Under the pieces are notes generated by a model. It worked only from the letters and a program-made list of their open reading frames with translations. It had not been told where the DNA came from and searched no databases. The position numbers were made by a program, and so were the translations under genes. From Trema orientale (lineage: Eukaryota > Streptophyta > Magnoliopsida > Rosales > Cannabaceae), in the NCBI GenBank assembly GCA_002914845.1, contig JXTC01000109.1:807718-871717 (forward strand): a stretch of 64,000 bases of DNA, read 5' to 3'. Of this stretch, positions 47,451 to 59,182 are shown piece by piece (position 1 is the first letter of the stretch; each line of letters starts with the position of its first letter).

Positions 47451-49196
47451 CTACTGCACCTTCTTCTCCTTATTTTGAGACATGGGAATCTTCTTTATAA
47501 AGTTTTCATCAATTTTTCTGTACTGTGTCTGAATTAACTTATGTGTTACACAAAGCTTATCATCAATATGGTCCTGATACTTATCATACAACAGTGGGAC
47601 CGAAAGGCTAAGAACAACCCCTGCATAAAAAATGTAAAAAAAAAACAAGAGGAAGAAAAAAGGAATGTTAACATATTTGGTCTTCCATTCAGTGGTCTGC
47701 AAGCATTTATTGGCAGTAACAAAGCTCACCAATATACGCAAGAGTGAGAAAATTGAAGAAGCTTCCAATATAAGATGCCAACAGTAAAGCAAAAGCAACC
47801 TGCCGATCCATAGTCACAATTGGGGAAAGAAAAAAATAAACAAATAAAACAGCAGACTTTTGTGTGCAGTGAATTTAATTTGACCACATTCACTGGAGTA
47901 AAAATCCAAGGAGATGATAACACCAAACCTGGATGAAGAGCTTCAAATTTCTACCAATAGCAATGTCTCTTGCAATCGACAATGCATGATTAACCCACAC
48001 CCGTAGTACATGGGCAGCCATCACAACAGAGTCCTCGGAAATTTCCAGATCAGGAAGGGGAGGCAAAGGTCTGAAATGCAGAGCAAGTTATTTCTCAGTT
48101 AACGAGCGAGGACAACATGGTTTCTTACTTGTTCCGACAAGATGATGATTCCCATAAGTCAAGATATGAACATAGCAGACAAACAACCCATCTTCATTAT
48201 CAAATATAATCAAACTTTTTCTCAAAACCATGAACAATTAAAGGTAAATCATTTCTTCACATTTTTCAATTAGAGCACTGACGCTAAAATATTTAAGAAG
48301 TGATATCAGCATCGCCTTTTTGAAGGCTTGATTGTACGTTTCTCACACTTAAAACCTTCAAGTTATCGCAAGCTCAAGTTAATTTCTTTCAGCATCCTAC
48401 GTGGTCTCTCTTGGGACCAGGAATACATTAGATGATTTTCTTACATCCAATGGAACTCTTCTAGATGAAATGGTTTTGGTTTTTAATAAGATTCGACATA
48501 ATACAATCTTTTTGGAGGGAAATTTTTCTTTAAATAACTATACTATGTAATCAAAGCAAAACCTATAAATAATACAAAACCAAAGATAAAAAATAAAATT
48601 AAAAAAAAAAAATCGAAAAGGGGATCGAGAATCGAAAACATTTGACAAATACCTATTGAGAAGGGATGCAGATTTTGCCCAGAAAAAGAGGATGACGACA
48701 AGTAGAAATAAAACATTGGCCATAAAAGATATTGGGTTATAACCAGCTCGCTCAAAGAGGAACCACAACGCCGTTGCCGAGATCAACACAACAACTCCTA
48801 CACTCCATTTCTTCCATAGAAGCACATCAGCCACTAACAAAAAATTTCAAACAATCACACAAAATACATAAAATAAGTCCACTAAATCCCAGTATCAAGT
48901 GCAATCTATAGCACAAATATTCATAAATCATTTCAAAAGTTCAATTAACGAAAAAATGGTCATGGAATCTAGTGACATTGGATGCAAAAGCGAACTCCGT
49001 CGCAGTCTCTTTACATGAAAATGGGTTGATTTGAAATTGGGGTCATTGACGAACACCATGGATAAATTACATGTAGCAATAACAAATATTCGAACGTTGA
49101 TACATAGATAAAGTGCATAAAGAGAGAAAGAGTACCATAACCACCGCCGAGACCTTGATGAACGGAAAAGCGACGAGGAGCCATAGATTCTCCCAT
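47451..49196 (-). CDS. Reticulon-like protein B (RTNLB), short form
   Basis: Five exons, 49196-49136, 48833-48653, 48070-47929, 47799-47730 and 47620-47451, join in frame to 207 residues. The reticulon domain begins with ADVLLWKKW right after a 20-residue N-terminus (MGESMAPRRFSVHQGLGGGY). Two long hydrophobic hairpins, about residues 30-78 and 124-160, flank a loop containing DLEISEDSVVMAAHVLRVWVN, followed by PLLYDKYQDHID. This is the RTNLB layout of proteins that wedge into and curve tubular endoplasmic reticulum. The C-terminus (NKEKKVQ) is lysine-rich but is not an exact KKxx signal. Introns are 302, 582, 129 and 109 bp with GT-AG ends. Which Arabidopsis RTNLB is closest (a B16/B17-like short form seems likely) cannot be settled by eye. 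Confidence 0.92.
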
Positions 49197-49391
49197 GGCG
49201 ATTAGGGTTTTCAGAACAGGGAAAGAGAGCGAGAGACAATGGAGAACGCAAAAGGAAAGGAAGGACAAACGACTCTCGCAAACTCGGAGATGAAATAATT
49301 TTATTCAAAGATTGTAATTAGTTTCATTTAATTTTGCTTTTAATCCCGATTAATTAAAAAAGCTGATTGTCAAATCTTGGGGGAAAAAAAA

Positions 49392-49759
49392 AGATATCTT
49401 CATTAATACATTGTATTTTAATACTTTATTCAAATTATATCTTATATTTTGGTTATTATCAACTTTGTTAGATTTGAAATCTGTTACAAATTTATATCAT
49501 GACTTCAAGCAATTAATTTACCAAGATGTCGTTTAAAAAATTAAAAATAAATTGTATAAAAATTTATTTAAGAATAAATTTATTAAATCATCTTAGCAAA
49601 CTAATTGTTCTAAATTGATGTCACTAATTACTCTAAATTGATGTCAGAGTATAAATTTATAACAATTTTAAATCTATAGATCAATGTTGATAATAATCAA
49701 AATAAAAGGTATAAACTAAACAAAATGTCAAAATACAATGTATAAAAATGATATTATCT
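49392..49759. mobile_element. MITE with long inverted repeats, family A copy 1
   Basis: The left arm (ATACATTGTATTTTAATAC...GGTTATTATCAAC) and the reverse complement of the right arm (ATACATTGTATTTTGACAT...GATTATTATCAAC) align over most of their length, with a short unique centre. The same family forms the ends of 49949-51261. Confidence 0.65.
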
Positions 49760-49948
49760 CATAGAAAAATTAAATAAATAAAAAACTCACGAAAAATTAA
49801 TCTTGAAAAAAGAAGGAAAAAAATTGTATTTCTTCAAAGCACAAGAGAACGTGACTACATGAGTGTTCTTTTTAATTTTTTTTCTAGCAAAAATTTACAA
49901 GAGAGAGATAAAAATATTAGTTTAGCCTTTTCCAATTTAAATTAGGAT

Positions 49949-51261
49949 TAATTACATTTTTATACCTTGTGTTATGACTGTTTTCTTAATTTATACTTGG
50001 GGAATTTACACCTAGGGGGTCTAATAAATCCTTGTGATGAAAAATAGGACTCACTCATTAATATTTTCAAAACTAACCCCAATTGCTATGTCACATATAT
50101 AAAATTACATAGATACCCTATTTCTTCAATAAACTTCAAACTACTTTAGCCACCACCACCGGTCCCGATCCCGACCCCGGCGGCGGCGCCTCCACTCGAC
50201 TAGGGTCGAAAATTTTCAACCGTAGTCGAACTTGTCCGACCACCTCTCCCGGTTGTTCCGATCATTTTTCAACCGGTGGCCGGAAAATTTCGATTGGGGT
50301 CGAACCACCGTTCGACCGTAGTCGAACAATTCGACTGGGGTCGAAGCCACCGGTCGAAAATTTCGACCGGCGTTCAACCACCTCTCTCGGTTGTTCCGGT
50401 CGTTTTTCGACCGGTGGCTGGAAAATTTCGACTCCAGTCGAAAATGTTCGACTGGGGTCGAACCACTGTTCGACCGTAGTTGAAAATGTTCGACTGGGGT
50501 CGAAGCCACCGGTCGAAAATTTCGATCGGCGTTCGACCGTAGTCGAAAATTTCGACCCCAGTCGAACGTAGCCGGCCGTCTTCCCGGCGCCGCCTCTGTC
50601 ACTTTTGATTTTTTCGACTTGGTCGAAAATTTTCGACTAGGGTCGAGTCAGGGGTAATTTTAGAACTCCGATATATTCATTAAATGACATGGCAATAAAA
50701 GTCCTATTTTTGTAAATGGTTTATTAGTTGTCCATTTTTTCATCACATGTATTAAAAGATGGTCAAAATTAATAATCCCCCTTTCTACTTTGAATTTTAG
50801 TTATTGTTAACATTGACCTTTACATTTAAAACTTATAACAATTTATATCCTCTCTAAGTCAAACATCATTTTTGCTAACTAAAGTTACCAAAATACTCTT
50901 TTAAATTTTAAGAATATAAATTTTAATACAATTTAAATTTAAAACTAATTAAAATTAATAGCTAAACGAACAAATACTAAAAAAAAAATAATTTTGAAAA
51001 ATGCAAAAACCTATAAATATCAAATATTATTTATGAATATATTTATCAATTTTAGTTAAGTTTTAAATTTGAACATTTAAAATATATATATTAAATTTTA
51101 AAGGGTATTTTGGTAAATATGATAGTCAAAATTGGTATTTGACTTAAGGAGAACATAAATTTGTAACAAATTTTAAGTCTAAAGGTCAATGTTTATAACA
51201 GCCAAACAACAAGGTATAAACTAAACAAACAATCAAAATACAAGATATAAAAATGTAATTA
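49949..51261. mobile_element. MITE family A copy 2, split by the GTCGA element
   Basis: The ends AATTACATTTTTATACCTTG (from 49949) and, inverted, AATTACATTTTTATATCTTG (to 51261) match family A. The left arm stops after about 45 bp at AATTTATACTT, and family A sequence resumes at about 50793 with TACTTTGAATTTTAG. The intervening DNA is the GTCGA-array element and its edges. A shared TACTT at both junctions could be a 5-bp target duplication. Confidence 0.55.
49995..50735 (+). mobile_element. GTCGA-array TIR element, copy 2
   Basis: Inverted relative to the copy at 7209-7781. The shoulders match over about 170 bp on one side (from TTTACACCTAGGGGG to CTTCAAACTACTTTAGCCAC) and about 90 bp on the other. 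The central array (about 50190-50650) is longer here and much more regular: GTCGAAAATTTCGACCGG, ACCACCGTTCGACCGTAGTCGAA and CGACTGGGGTCGAAGCCACCG recur in head-to-tail and palindromic form. A 128-codon minus-strand frame through it (50216-50602) is a repeat translation. Confidence 0.7.
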
Positions 51262-51729
51262 TTCTTTTAAATTATCATGAAATAAGTTAATAAAATAATA
51301 CAAAACAGTTAGTTACGTCACTATTTCCCACATGAAACTTGAAAGAGAATTATGTTTGCAACAAATGATTATACGTGAGTAATTAATACAATATAAAATA
51401 GATTCAGGAAACAGAAGTCTAGAAAGCCCATATTTTATAGGGAAAAAAAAATTGTCTAAATGAAAATAAAAGTGAGCAATTTCAGTGCAATTTAAGAAGC
51501 TTTCCAATTATTTCAAGACTGAAAATATTTTTTCACCTTAGAAAAACCTAGTATAAACTAGAGAAAAAAAAATGGTAGAAACCAGCATTTTTCTTGTAGC
51601 TCGCCCATTGCGGAAATTCCCCACTGCTATTCACGAAATGTGAAAAGCAGATGAATAAATATTTTTGGGAATTTGGTTTGGTGTTAATAGCCTCACTATT
51701 GGAAACAAAATATGTCTATATTAGCTTAA

Positions 51730-52088
51730 TAGGGATAACTGCAAAAAAATACCCTCATGTTTAGATGCTATACAATTTAAACTCTGAAGTTTAGATTCTG
51801 CAAAATAATATCCTGAGATTACGAATTTCTGAAAATTAATACCCTGTGTTAATTTTTAACTGATAAAATACAATAATATCCTCAAAATTAAGATGAATAA
51901 TATGAATTAATTTAGTTTTAATGGAGGATATTATTGTTTTTTTGTTCTTAAAATTGATTAAAAAATCTGTCTAGGGTATTAATTTTCAGAAATTCTTAAT
52001 ATCATGGTATTATTTTGCAGAGTCCAAACTTCAGGATTTAATTTGCAGAACACCCAAACTTCAGGGTATTTTTTTACAATTATCCCTA
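51730..52088. mobile_element. Foldback MITE (TAGGGATAA ends)
   Basis: The 359-bp element starts TAGGGATAACTGCAAAAAAA and ends with the reverse complement of TAGGGATAATTGTAAAAAAA. The arms align over roughly 110 bp (TACCCT, TTCTGCAAAATAATA, AATTTCTGAAAATTAATACC). It has a short AT-rich loop and is non-coding. No target duplication longer than TA is evident. Confidence 0.8.
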
Positions 52089-52284
52089 GTTTGATATGTA
52101 GTTGAGTTGACTTGAGCCGTAGTAGACACATATCGACTATCATCTATGAGTATATGCTTCACATAAATTTCACCCAAGAATATAAATAGACGAGGATGAG
52201 GAGGCGTCTTTTTAAAAATAAACAAATATATAACAATTAAAAATCAAGGAAAGGCTGATTAAAAATATATTTTCTAAAAATATT

Positions 52285-52436
52285 TTTTTTATTTTTCTAA
52301 AATATAAATATCTTGAAAACTATGTATTATACATTATTATAATACTAAAATTTTTTATAATTTTTTATTTTTCTAAAATATAAATATCTTGAAAACTATG
52401 TATTATACATTATTATAATACTAATTTTTTTTATAA
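52285..52436. repeat. 76-bp tandem duplication
   Basis: ATTTTTCTAAAATATAAATA plus TCTTGAAAACTATGTATTATAC starts at 52291 and again at 52367, nearly identical across about 65 bp. The sequence is AT-rich and non-coding. Confidence 0.85.
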
Positions 52437-53807
52437 ATACATATAATATACGTAAAAAAAAAGTAATAATGTGTATATCAAGACAGACTCATGGGTACAC
52501 ATTTCTAAAAGATTCTTCCCTTAAAATTTGATCGTCTATAGTTTCGATAGCTTTGGATTGCACATTTGTGAGTCAATTTGCCAAAAGAAATCCTCATATT
52601 AATCGAAGAAAAAACAATCAAACAGAGCATTGTGCATCCCTAATATGTACATTCTAGACTATTAGTTAAGACTAAGAAACTAGAGGCTCCATTATACGTA
52701 CATTAGGACTCTTAGTATAGACTAAGAAGCTAAAAAACTCAGTTTTATGAAAGGGTTATTTGATAATATTTTGTTGTTTATTTGTTAAATAGTTATTACA
52801 TTTTAGTAAATTTAGAATAAGATATAACTGAGACATCTTATGTATACTTCTACGAAGCAAAAATAGATTAATATTTGGATTTTACATATGCTTGACATCT
52901 CGTTTTCAAAAGGCTAAAAAATGACAAACAAATTCTGGTTTGCTGAAACATTTAAATCAGTTGTTCAAACCGTCAATCCGGCCTTCTGAGTTACACATTT
53001 ATCGACCTTCAAGAAACAAAACTACCTAGCTTCCCTAGAAATTATCAAATATGTCCCCATGCACTCTTAGCGCGCTAGGCGCACCATTCAAAACATTACA
53101 AAGTTAGTATTTGTGTCATTTGTTTTTTTTTTCTCTGAAAGGGTGTCATGGAGCTTTGAAAATACTGCTCGAACCAATCCGACTCATTTACAATGTCAAA
53201 CTAGGCCAACCATTCTAATATTGAATAACAGTAGGAAAATGGACCGATCCAAGAGTTTTTGGGTTCAAATCAGATTTTAGGAATTACTTTTCAGGATAAT
53301 TGTTCAAGACTAGTCATAAAAGTATACAACCTTAGTGACCGTCGGGGAAAAAAAATGAAGTTACAAAAGTTATAACTGTTATAACTAATCCTAAACAAGT
53401 CATCACGAAAAATAGTCATAAAAATTATAAAGTCCGTGTGACCCAAATTATTCCTGCACAGGTCCATTTACAGTTCTAAATCTCATTACAGTATTAGACT
53501 TCGCCGGTCCATGAACCCCACTGAGGGGCTGAGCGCATCTCTAAAAATGCATTGGCAAACCACGCAGAAATGCAGTTAAACTTGAATAATATAATTCTAA
53601 TGATTTTTCTTTTTAATCCACCTCGAATTACGCTCCACAACCTTTCATTATGAGAATCCAACCCTGAGAAAAAAGGACTAAGAAGTTTAGACTGCAAAAA
53701 ACTGGAACACCAAGTGAATTTCTTGTTCTACTTGCTACAAATATGCTATATGTTAGAATCTTCAAATAAAAGTCGACTATAAAACTCAATATAGGATGCA
53801 CACTCGT
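52437..53807. other. Intergenic, no gene recognised
   Basis: AT-rich DNA. The last part (about 53500-53807) is probably 3' UTR or flank of the minus-strand PRKRIP1-like gene. Nothing else supported. Confidence 0.4.
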
Positions 53808-56227
53808 TCATGTTGCTGCTTCTTCACCATTATCGGAGTCCCCTTCTTCATCTGAGGACTCTTCTTTCTTGTTCTGTTCTGCATCTGCTGTATTTGCCGT
53901 GCTCTTCTTCTCCCTTTTCCTCTGCTTTTTCTTTTGACGTTTCAAACGCTTTTTTGCTGTTCGCTCCTCAGCAGCTTTCAGTCTTTCCTCCCTCCGCATG
54001 TGGAATTCAGCCACTTCTTTCCTTCGTTGATAGTCTGAATCCATCCGAGCAAGTCTGTCTTGCTCTTTCCGTCTCATTTGCCGATACTGTTGCGAGCATA
54101 GAATAAGGAAAACCATACTAATAAGTAACTTAATGTTTTGAAAAGAACATACATAGAAAGAGACTAATCCAAATAATATCGACTAATTAAAGCCTACTTT
54201 AACTTAAAACTAAAAATCTAATGAACAGTTCCAGCAAATAGTATATGTTGACAGAAGTTAGCAGATTATATTGCAACTATTTCACAGGAGAAGCTTCGAT
54301 TATCATATGGTTATAACCTAATAAGTTGTTCAATAGTTTAATGTGCTGTTATAACTTCATCAAAAAGGTTCCCCAAGTTTGAGCAGATATTTCAGTTTAT
54401 GAGAGAGAGACATTTGTTAGACCAACTTTCTAACAGCTACATGTTAATTTGATGCTTGATATCATCATCCGCAGCATGTTCAGCAACCGAAAAATGATAC
54501 CAATTTCTTCCACGAAAGTGGTCATGATTGCCAGCAAATTATTTTATGCAGCAGAAGTTCATAGGTACCATACAAAGACCTCCACTTTTACTCTAACGTC
54601 ATAAGCCAAAATCAAGTTATTTGCATAAATATATAGGAAGGATAGGTCTGATTTCTTAAACATTGCAAGATCAACAAGGTACATAGCAGCAAGCACCATG
54701 GTCACTCATAGAACAGCAAAATGTAGTAAAATACCGATATGATACAATACCAGTAGTCTAAATGATAATTTCTTTTCAATATTCTTTTTTAGTGAGATAT
54801 GGACAAGCATGGACATATATAGTGTATGATACACGAACCAAAGTACGGCCAATCAACAAGAAGATGGATCTCTCATATCCTAAGGATAACAAATGTTTCT
54901 TCAAATACATCACACGAATACCAAACCCACCACTAGTTCAAGTATCTCCAAATCAACAAGAAGAGTATCTACAAATACGTTTATGTGCCACCATCAGCCA
55001 ACATGAGTTTTCTCAGCTTATACTTGCCTTATTTCATTGTCAACATGTATTCCCTTTTAATTTTGGAAGGACCCCTCGTGCGGAATTATCTCCAAATCAA
55101 CAAGAAGAGTATCTACAAATACGTTTATGTGCCACCATCAGCCAGCATGAATTTTCTCAGCTTATACTTGCCTTATTTCATTGATGACATGTATTCCCTT
55201 TTAATTTTGGAAGGACTACTCATGGAGAATTACATAGACTAATAGCCTCCAACAATCCGAGGTAAGGTATTCTTGGGAGCAATGACATAATATACTTATC
55301 AGCAAAACAAAATCTCAATTACATTTACCAATTTAGGAACCCAAAACCTCCATAAATCCTTTAAAAAGCTTTTTTATCCGTCTAATATAATAGCACTTCA
55401 ATTGCTAAATGCTTTCGCAGTTGACGATAAGACCCAACTCTCTCCCAAACTGCCCCCTTAGTTGAAAGCACCATAATCACTAATCAAACATCATGAATGG
55501 AACCAATCATATCTGAAATCAAGACAACTTTGGAGCCCAGTAAAACATTTTTCTTTTTCTTTTTCTTTTTTTTTTTCTCCTTAAAATCTATTCTGCATTA
55601 TCAACTGAAAAAAAGAAGTTTGCAGACATAAATTGATCTCCATCCTATTTGAAGGCTAAAAAAAGAGGCGCAATCTCCACATATTAAGACAGTGCCGCAT
55701 AATCCCATAATCTTTTTTAGTCAAATTACTCATTATACTCAAAATCTCATATATCTCATAATCTCATTATACTCAATTGCCAAGCAACGAAGCAGGTAAT
55801 ACATTACCAAATCACTATACCCAAAAATCCCAAATACATATAGATGGACACTTCGAAAGTAAAAACCCTACATATTATAGTATAAACGAATTCAAAATTA
55901 AACAAAAGGGTCAGCGTAATTCTCAATCTATGGTTTCAGAACATAAGAACTACAATTTGAGAAAACTTGTACCTGATGAAAGTCGCCGGAACCCGAACCA
56001 GCGGAGCTACCGGAGGTGTTGCTGACGCGAACGGGAACATTCTCGATGATTCGGCGGAGCTTAATCTCTAGATCCTCTTCCTCTTCCTTGAAGACCGGAG
56101 GGGTATACTCCACAAGGGCCATCGATCCAGAATTCGCCGGAGGCTTCGGAGGAAGGGCAAGACTTCCCTTCTCCGGCGGCGGCGACGCCACCACCTGCAA
56201 GTCCCTATTAAGTTTTCCCGTCGACAT
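53808..56227 (-). CDS. PRKR-interacting protein 1 homolog (PRKRIP1, DUF1168)
   Basis: Exon 1 (56227-55973, donor CAG|GTACAAG) and exon 2 (54086-53808, acceptor AACAG|TATCGG) join in phase 0 to 177 residues. The junction yields the family signature GSGSGDFHQYRQMRRKE, which is interrupted exactly at the intron. The N-terminus has Pro/Glu-rich sequence with LALPPKPP and EEEEDLEIKLRRIIENVP. The C-terminal half is a charged helix/coiled coil (MDSDYQRRKEVAEFHMRREE) with strongly basic KKRLKRQKKKQRKREKK as a probable nuclear signal, then an acidic Ser/Asp/Glu tail. Animal PRKRIP1 binds double-stranded RNA and is a spliceosome component; a splicing role for the plant protein is inferred from family. 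The 1886-bp intron carries a 144-bp tandem duplication. Confidence 0.92.
54945..55232 (+). repeat. 144-bp tandem duplication in the PRKRIP1 intron
   Basis: Two copies (54945-55088, 55089-55232) start TCTCCAAATCAACAAGAAGA and are nearly identical. As 144 is a multiple of three, plus-strand frames stay open across both. One frame gives a 48-residue repeat (SPNQQEEYLQIRLCATISQ...), and another gives LQINKKSIYKYVYVPPSA..., each seen twice. I recognise neither. Confidence 0.88.
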
Positions 56228-56998
56228 GTCGCCTTCGAAACCCTAATTTTTGAATTGAACACTTCACTATCTCAGAATATGTATTTGATTTGATTATTAT
56301 AAATATTATTCTTATAAAGCGAAGCGAAGTGAAGCGAAGCGTTTGAAAGAGATGAGTTTAGCGCCTGCAAGAGAAATTCGAATAAGGCTTTTTCTCTGCC
56401 ACACTCTTCTTTGGAAATTGGAAGCCTATTTATTTCGCCCAGTTCTACACACTCCACACGGTATTTTGTTTTTGGATTAATCCCATATTTAGTCCGGAAT
56501 CTTACCCGAATCCCATTTTGGCCCCTAGCTTTAATATTCCTTATTTTGGCAACCAAAGAAATCTTTTCTCTCGTTTAACCCCTTTTCGACTTAAGCTGGC
56601 AATTTCTGTCTGTGAAGTACAGGTATAACATGTAAACAGTCCACGAGAACACGATAAATTTATTAATCATGTCAAAAATAACAAGGGTTGACACCCACGG
56701 CTCGTTTCACATGCAAAATTATGTTGTGTTTGGTTTAACACATAACTAAAACAAAGTAAATAAAATAATTTTTCTTAATTTAGTTCTAATTATATTTTAT
56801 TTATAAATAAATAAATAAATATATACAAAAATAGAAAATATAAATTTAAATGATGATTATATAAAATAACATGATTTTAACTTATCTATGAAAAATAGGT
56901 ATATAAAAATAAAATATATTTTTTAGTTAAAAAAAATTAGAATTTAATTAATATTTATATATTTATATTAACTAAAAAATTTATTAAAGAAGGAAAAA
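56228..56998. other. PRKRIP1 5' region and intergenic DNA
   Basis: Immediately upstream of the PRKRIP1 ATG a GAAGCGAAGC-type short repeat (56317-56343) lies in the likely leader. Beyond 56600 the sequence is AT-rich with no gene. Confidence 0.4.
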
Positions 56999-57188
56999 GG
57001 GCCTGTTTGGGATAGCTTTTACTTCTTGAAGTAAAAGTATAAAAAGATCTTTCTAAAAAAGATGGTAGGTCCATGCTTCTTTAAAAAGATCTTTTGGATA
57101 CAAAAAGATCTTCTAAAAATTCATCCAAACATTCTTAAAAGATCTTTTGAGTCCTAAAAGATCTTTGAAAGCTGTGCCAAACGGGCCC
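56999..57188. mobile_element. Small TIR MITE (GGGCCTGTTTGG ends), 190 bp
   Basis: The inverted ends GGGCCTGTTTGG and CCAAACGGGCCC (one mismatch) enclose AAAAGATCTTT-type self-complementary units. The flanks AAGGAAAAA and AAAGAAAAA match 8 of 9 and could be the target duplication, but they are A-rich and weak evidence. Confidence 0.75.
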
Positions 57189-57244
57189 AAAGAAAAAGAA
57201 AAAAAAAAGGTGTGTGCTCGGCATGAGAAGGGGACTAAAAAGAG

Positions 57245-57695
57245 AAATTTACGCCTGTATTCGTTTTTAAAACTTATTTTCATAAATACCCACTTTTAAT
57301 TTTTCTTTCGAAAATACCTATTTTTATGGTCCATATTTCGTATGCTAAATATGAGTGATCTACATTTATAATGTAAATTTTATCCGTGAGGTAAACATTT
57401 CATGTGTAAAATATGAAGAGTATACATTTACAATGTAAATATTTATCACGGTTTACATTTTTTATTGTAAATTTGACCTAAGTATACATTTTGAAATGTG
57501 TGCCAATTTTTAGTATAATTTATATTCATGAAATGTAGACCACGATATTTATTTAATGCATGAAATGTATACTACGATGTGTAAAAGAGTGGTAGTCTAC
57601 ATTTCTCTAAAAATGAGTATTTATGAAATAAAAATAAAAAATAGGTATTTATGAAAATATGATTTTGAAAACGGATATTTATGAACTTTTTCCAA
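57245..57695. mobile_element. Foldback element with long imperfect inverted repeats
   Basis: The left arm CGTTTTTAAAACTTATTTTCATAAATACCCA pairs with the reverse complement of the right arm, CGTTTTCAAAATCATATTTTCATAAATACCTA. The interior repeats TACATTTACAATGTAAAT-like palindromes. It is non-coding. Confidence 0.6.
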
Positions 57696-58641
57696 CTAAA
57701 AAGGAGGGCGGACTCCTTTGTCCAATCCACCTTTGGGCCCAAATATAAGACTAGACAAAAGAGTTCAGTCCCACCCTTTAGCCCGGGCCACCAAATAGCC
57801 CGCCAGTTATAAATAGGTTGAGTTGTACTGTGACCTATGTAGACATATTTTCCGAAAATAATAATAATAATCCACTCAAATTATGACGCGTTTTTCCTCA
57901 AATGATTATCCAAGGACCAGACAACTTTTTTAACCTATTTAAACTAGGATGATAATACTACATATCTCAACTTTTATACCAATACATGTGTCATTTAAGT
58001 TGTCATCATCTAATTGGTGTATTAAAACTTACCACAAATAGATTAAATTTCATCAATAATTAAGTGGTGACAAATCACATGTTACATGTGTTGGTATTAA
58101 AAATTTTGTAAAAGAGTTGGTATCTCAATCATTATCCTTTAAACTAACATGATCTAAGCTCAAATTGCTTATGTTGATTGCTCATTTTTTTCCCATGCTT
58201 TTAATGATTTGTAGGGCTCTGTTACTAAGCACTGGCAGCGTAAGCCATTGCTTGATGAAAAAAAAGAAAAAAAAAAATTGCTTGCCGTAGGCTATGTGTT
58301 TATAACAATTACAGTGAAAATTAGTACTAACATACAGATACCACAAGGGTCACATTTTGAATTACTGAAATGGAATTGCATCCCAATCCATATGATCATA
58401 TTAAGAATACCAATATATATATACGCGCATATAAAAGAAATATTTTGATATGAGCAGGGCTAAAATTTAAAAATAGTGAAGATTAATCACAATACACAAT
58501 ATAGGACAGTAAATTCCATTACAGCACTGTAATAGTTTCATTGTAGCCATTAATGGAAGAAAAAAATTCGTATAATTACCTAATGGTGCACTAAAAGCCG
58601 AGGGACCTTTGGGAAGAAGAGGAGTTATGGGACTCGAGCTC
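57696..58641. other. Intergenic, no gene recognised
   Basis: AT-rich sequence with an ATA-repeat at 57860-57871. No RNA gene or element end could be supported. The block at 58570-58640 may be downstream sequence of the short ORF that follows. Confidence 0.35.
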
Positions 58642-58812
58642 CTAGAACGCGGCAGCAGCGTCGTCTTCGATACGAGTAAGAAATCGATCAATATTCTCAG
58701 CTTGCTGATTGAAGCCGTGGAGGTGGACTAGTGGAGGCGTGAAGATGGAGACAGTATGAGTGGAGATGGAGAGAAACATAGAGAGTTGAAACAACCAGGT
58801 CAATTTCCCCAT
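58642..58812 (-). CDS. Possible small protein, 56 residues, hydrophobic N-terminus
   Basis: An ATG at 58812 opens 56 codons: MGKLTWLFQLSMFLSISTHT at the start (a potential membrane or signal segment), a middle TPPLVHLHGFNQQAENIDRF and an acidic end TRIEDDAAAAF. The block is less AT-rich than its surroundings and its composition is protein-like. Immediately downstream an alternative donor-like ATTAG|GTAATT (about 58584) suggests it could instead be the first exon of a longer gene now decayed. I do not recognise the product, and there is no support beyond composition. Confidence 0.3.
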   Translation of the reverse strand: MGKLTWLFQLSMFLSISTHTVSIFTPPLVHLHGFNQQAENIDRFLTRIEDDAAAAF

Positions 58813-59182
58813 GATGTTTTGAGTAATGAGAAGGATGGGTTAGGCTTTGGTTACATAGGTATACAACCTTTTTTGAGCCCAATTAAATGACCAAAACTTA
58901 GTAAGTGACCGAAGACCTACCATTTATAAGAAATGTCATTTAATCTAGAATTTAAAAACGGCCCCTTTTTTTACACCTAATTAATAAACAACTGTTTTAT
59001 AATTTTATTTTGATAAATATCTGTTTTCTAGTGGATCTATTTTTAAAAAATAAATCAATTTTTAACAAAATAAATTAATATATTTTAATTTATTAAATAT
59101 AAAAAACGGTTATTTTTTAAATAAATTTCAAATTTTGGTCATTATATAACAATGTTTCAAAATTGGCCCTTTTTCAAGAATA
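58813..59182. other. Intergenic, no gene recognised
   Basis: AT-rich DNA between the short ORF and an inverted-repeat element. Nothing supported. Confidence 0.35.

Noticed and set aside
50216-50602. 128-codon minus-strand frame with repeated SNADRNFRPVAST-like units
   Set aside because: It is the translation of the GTCGA array. The repeat unit explains the open frame and nothing else supports a protein.
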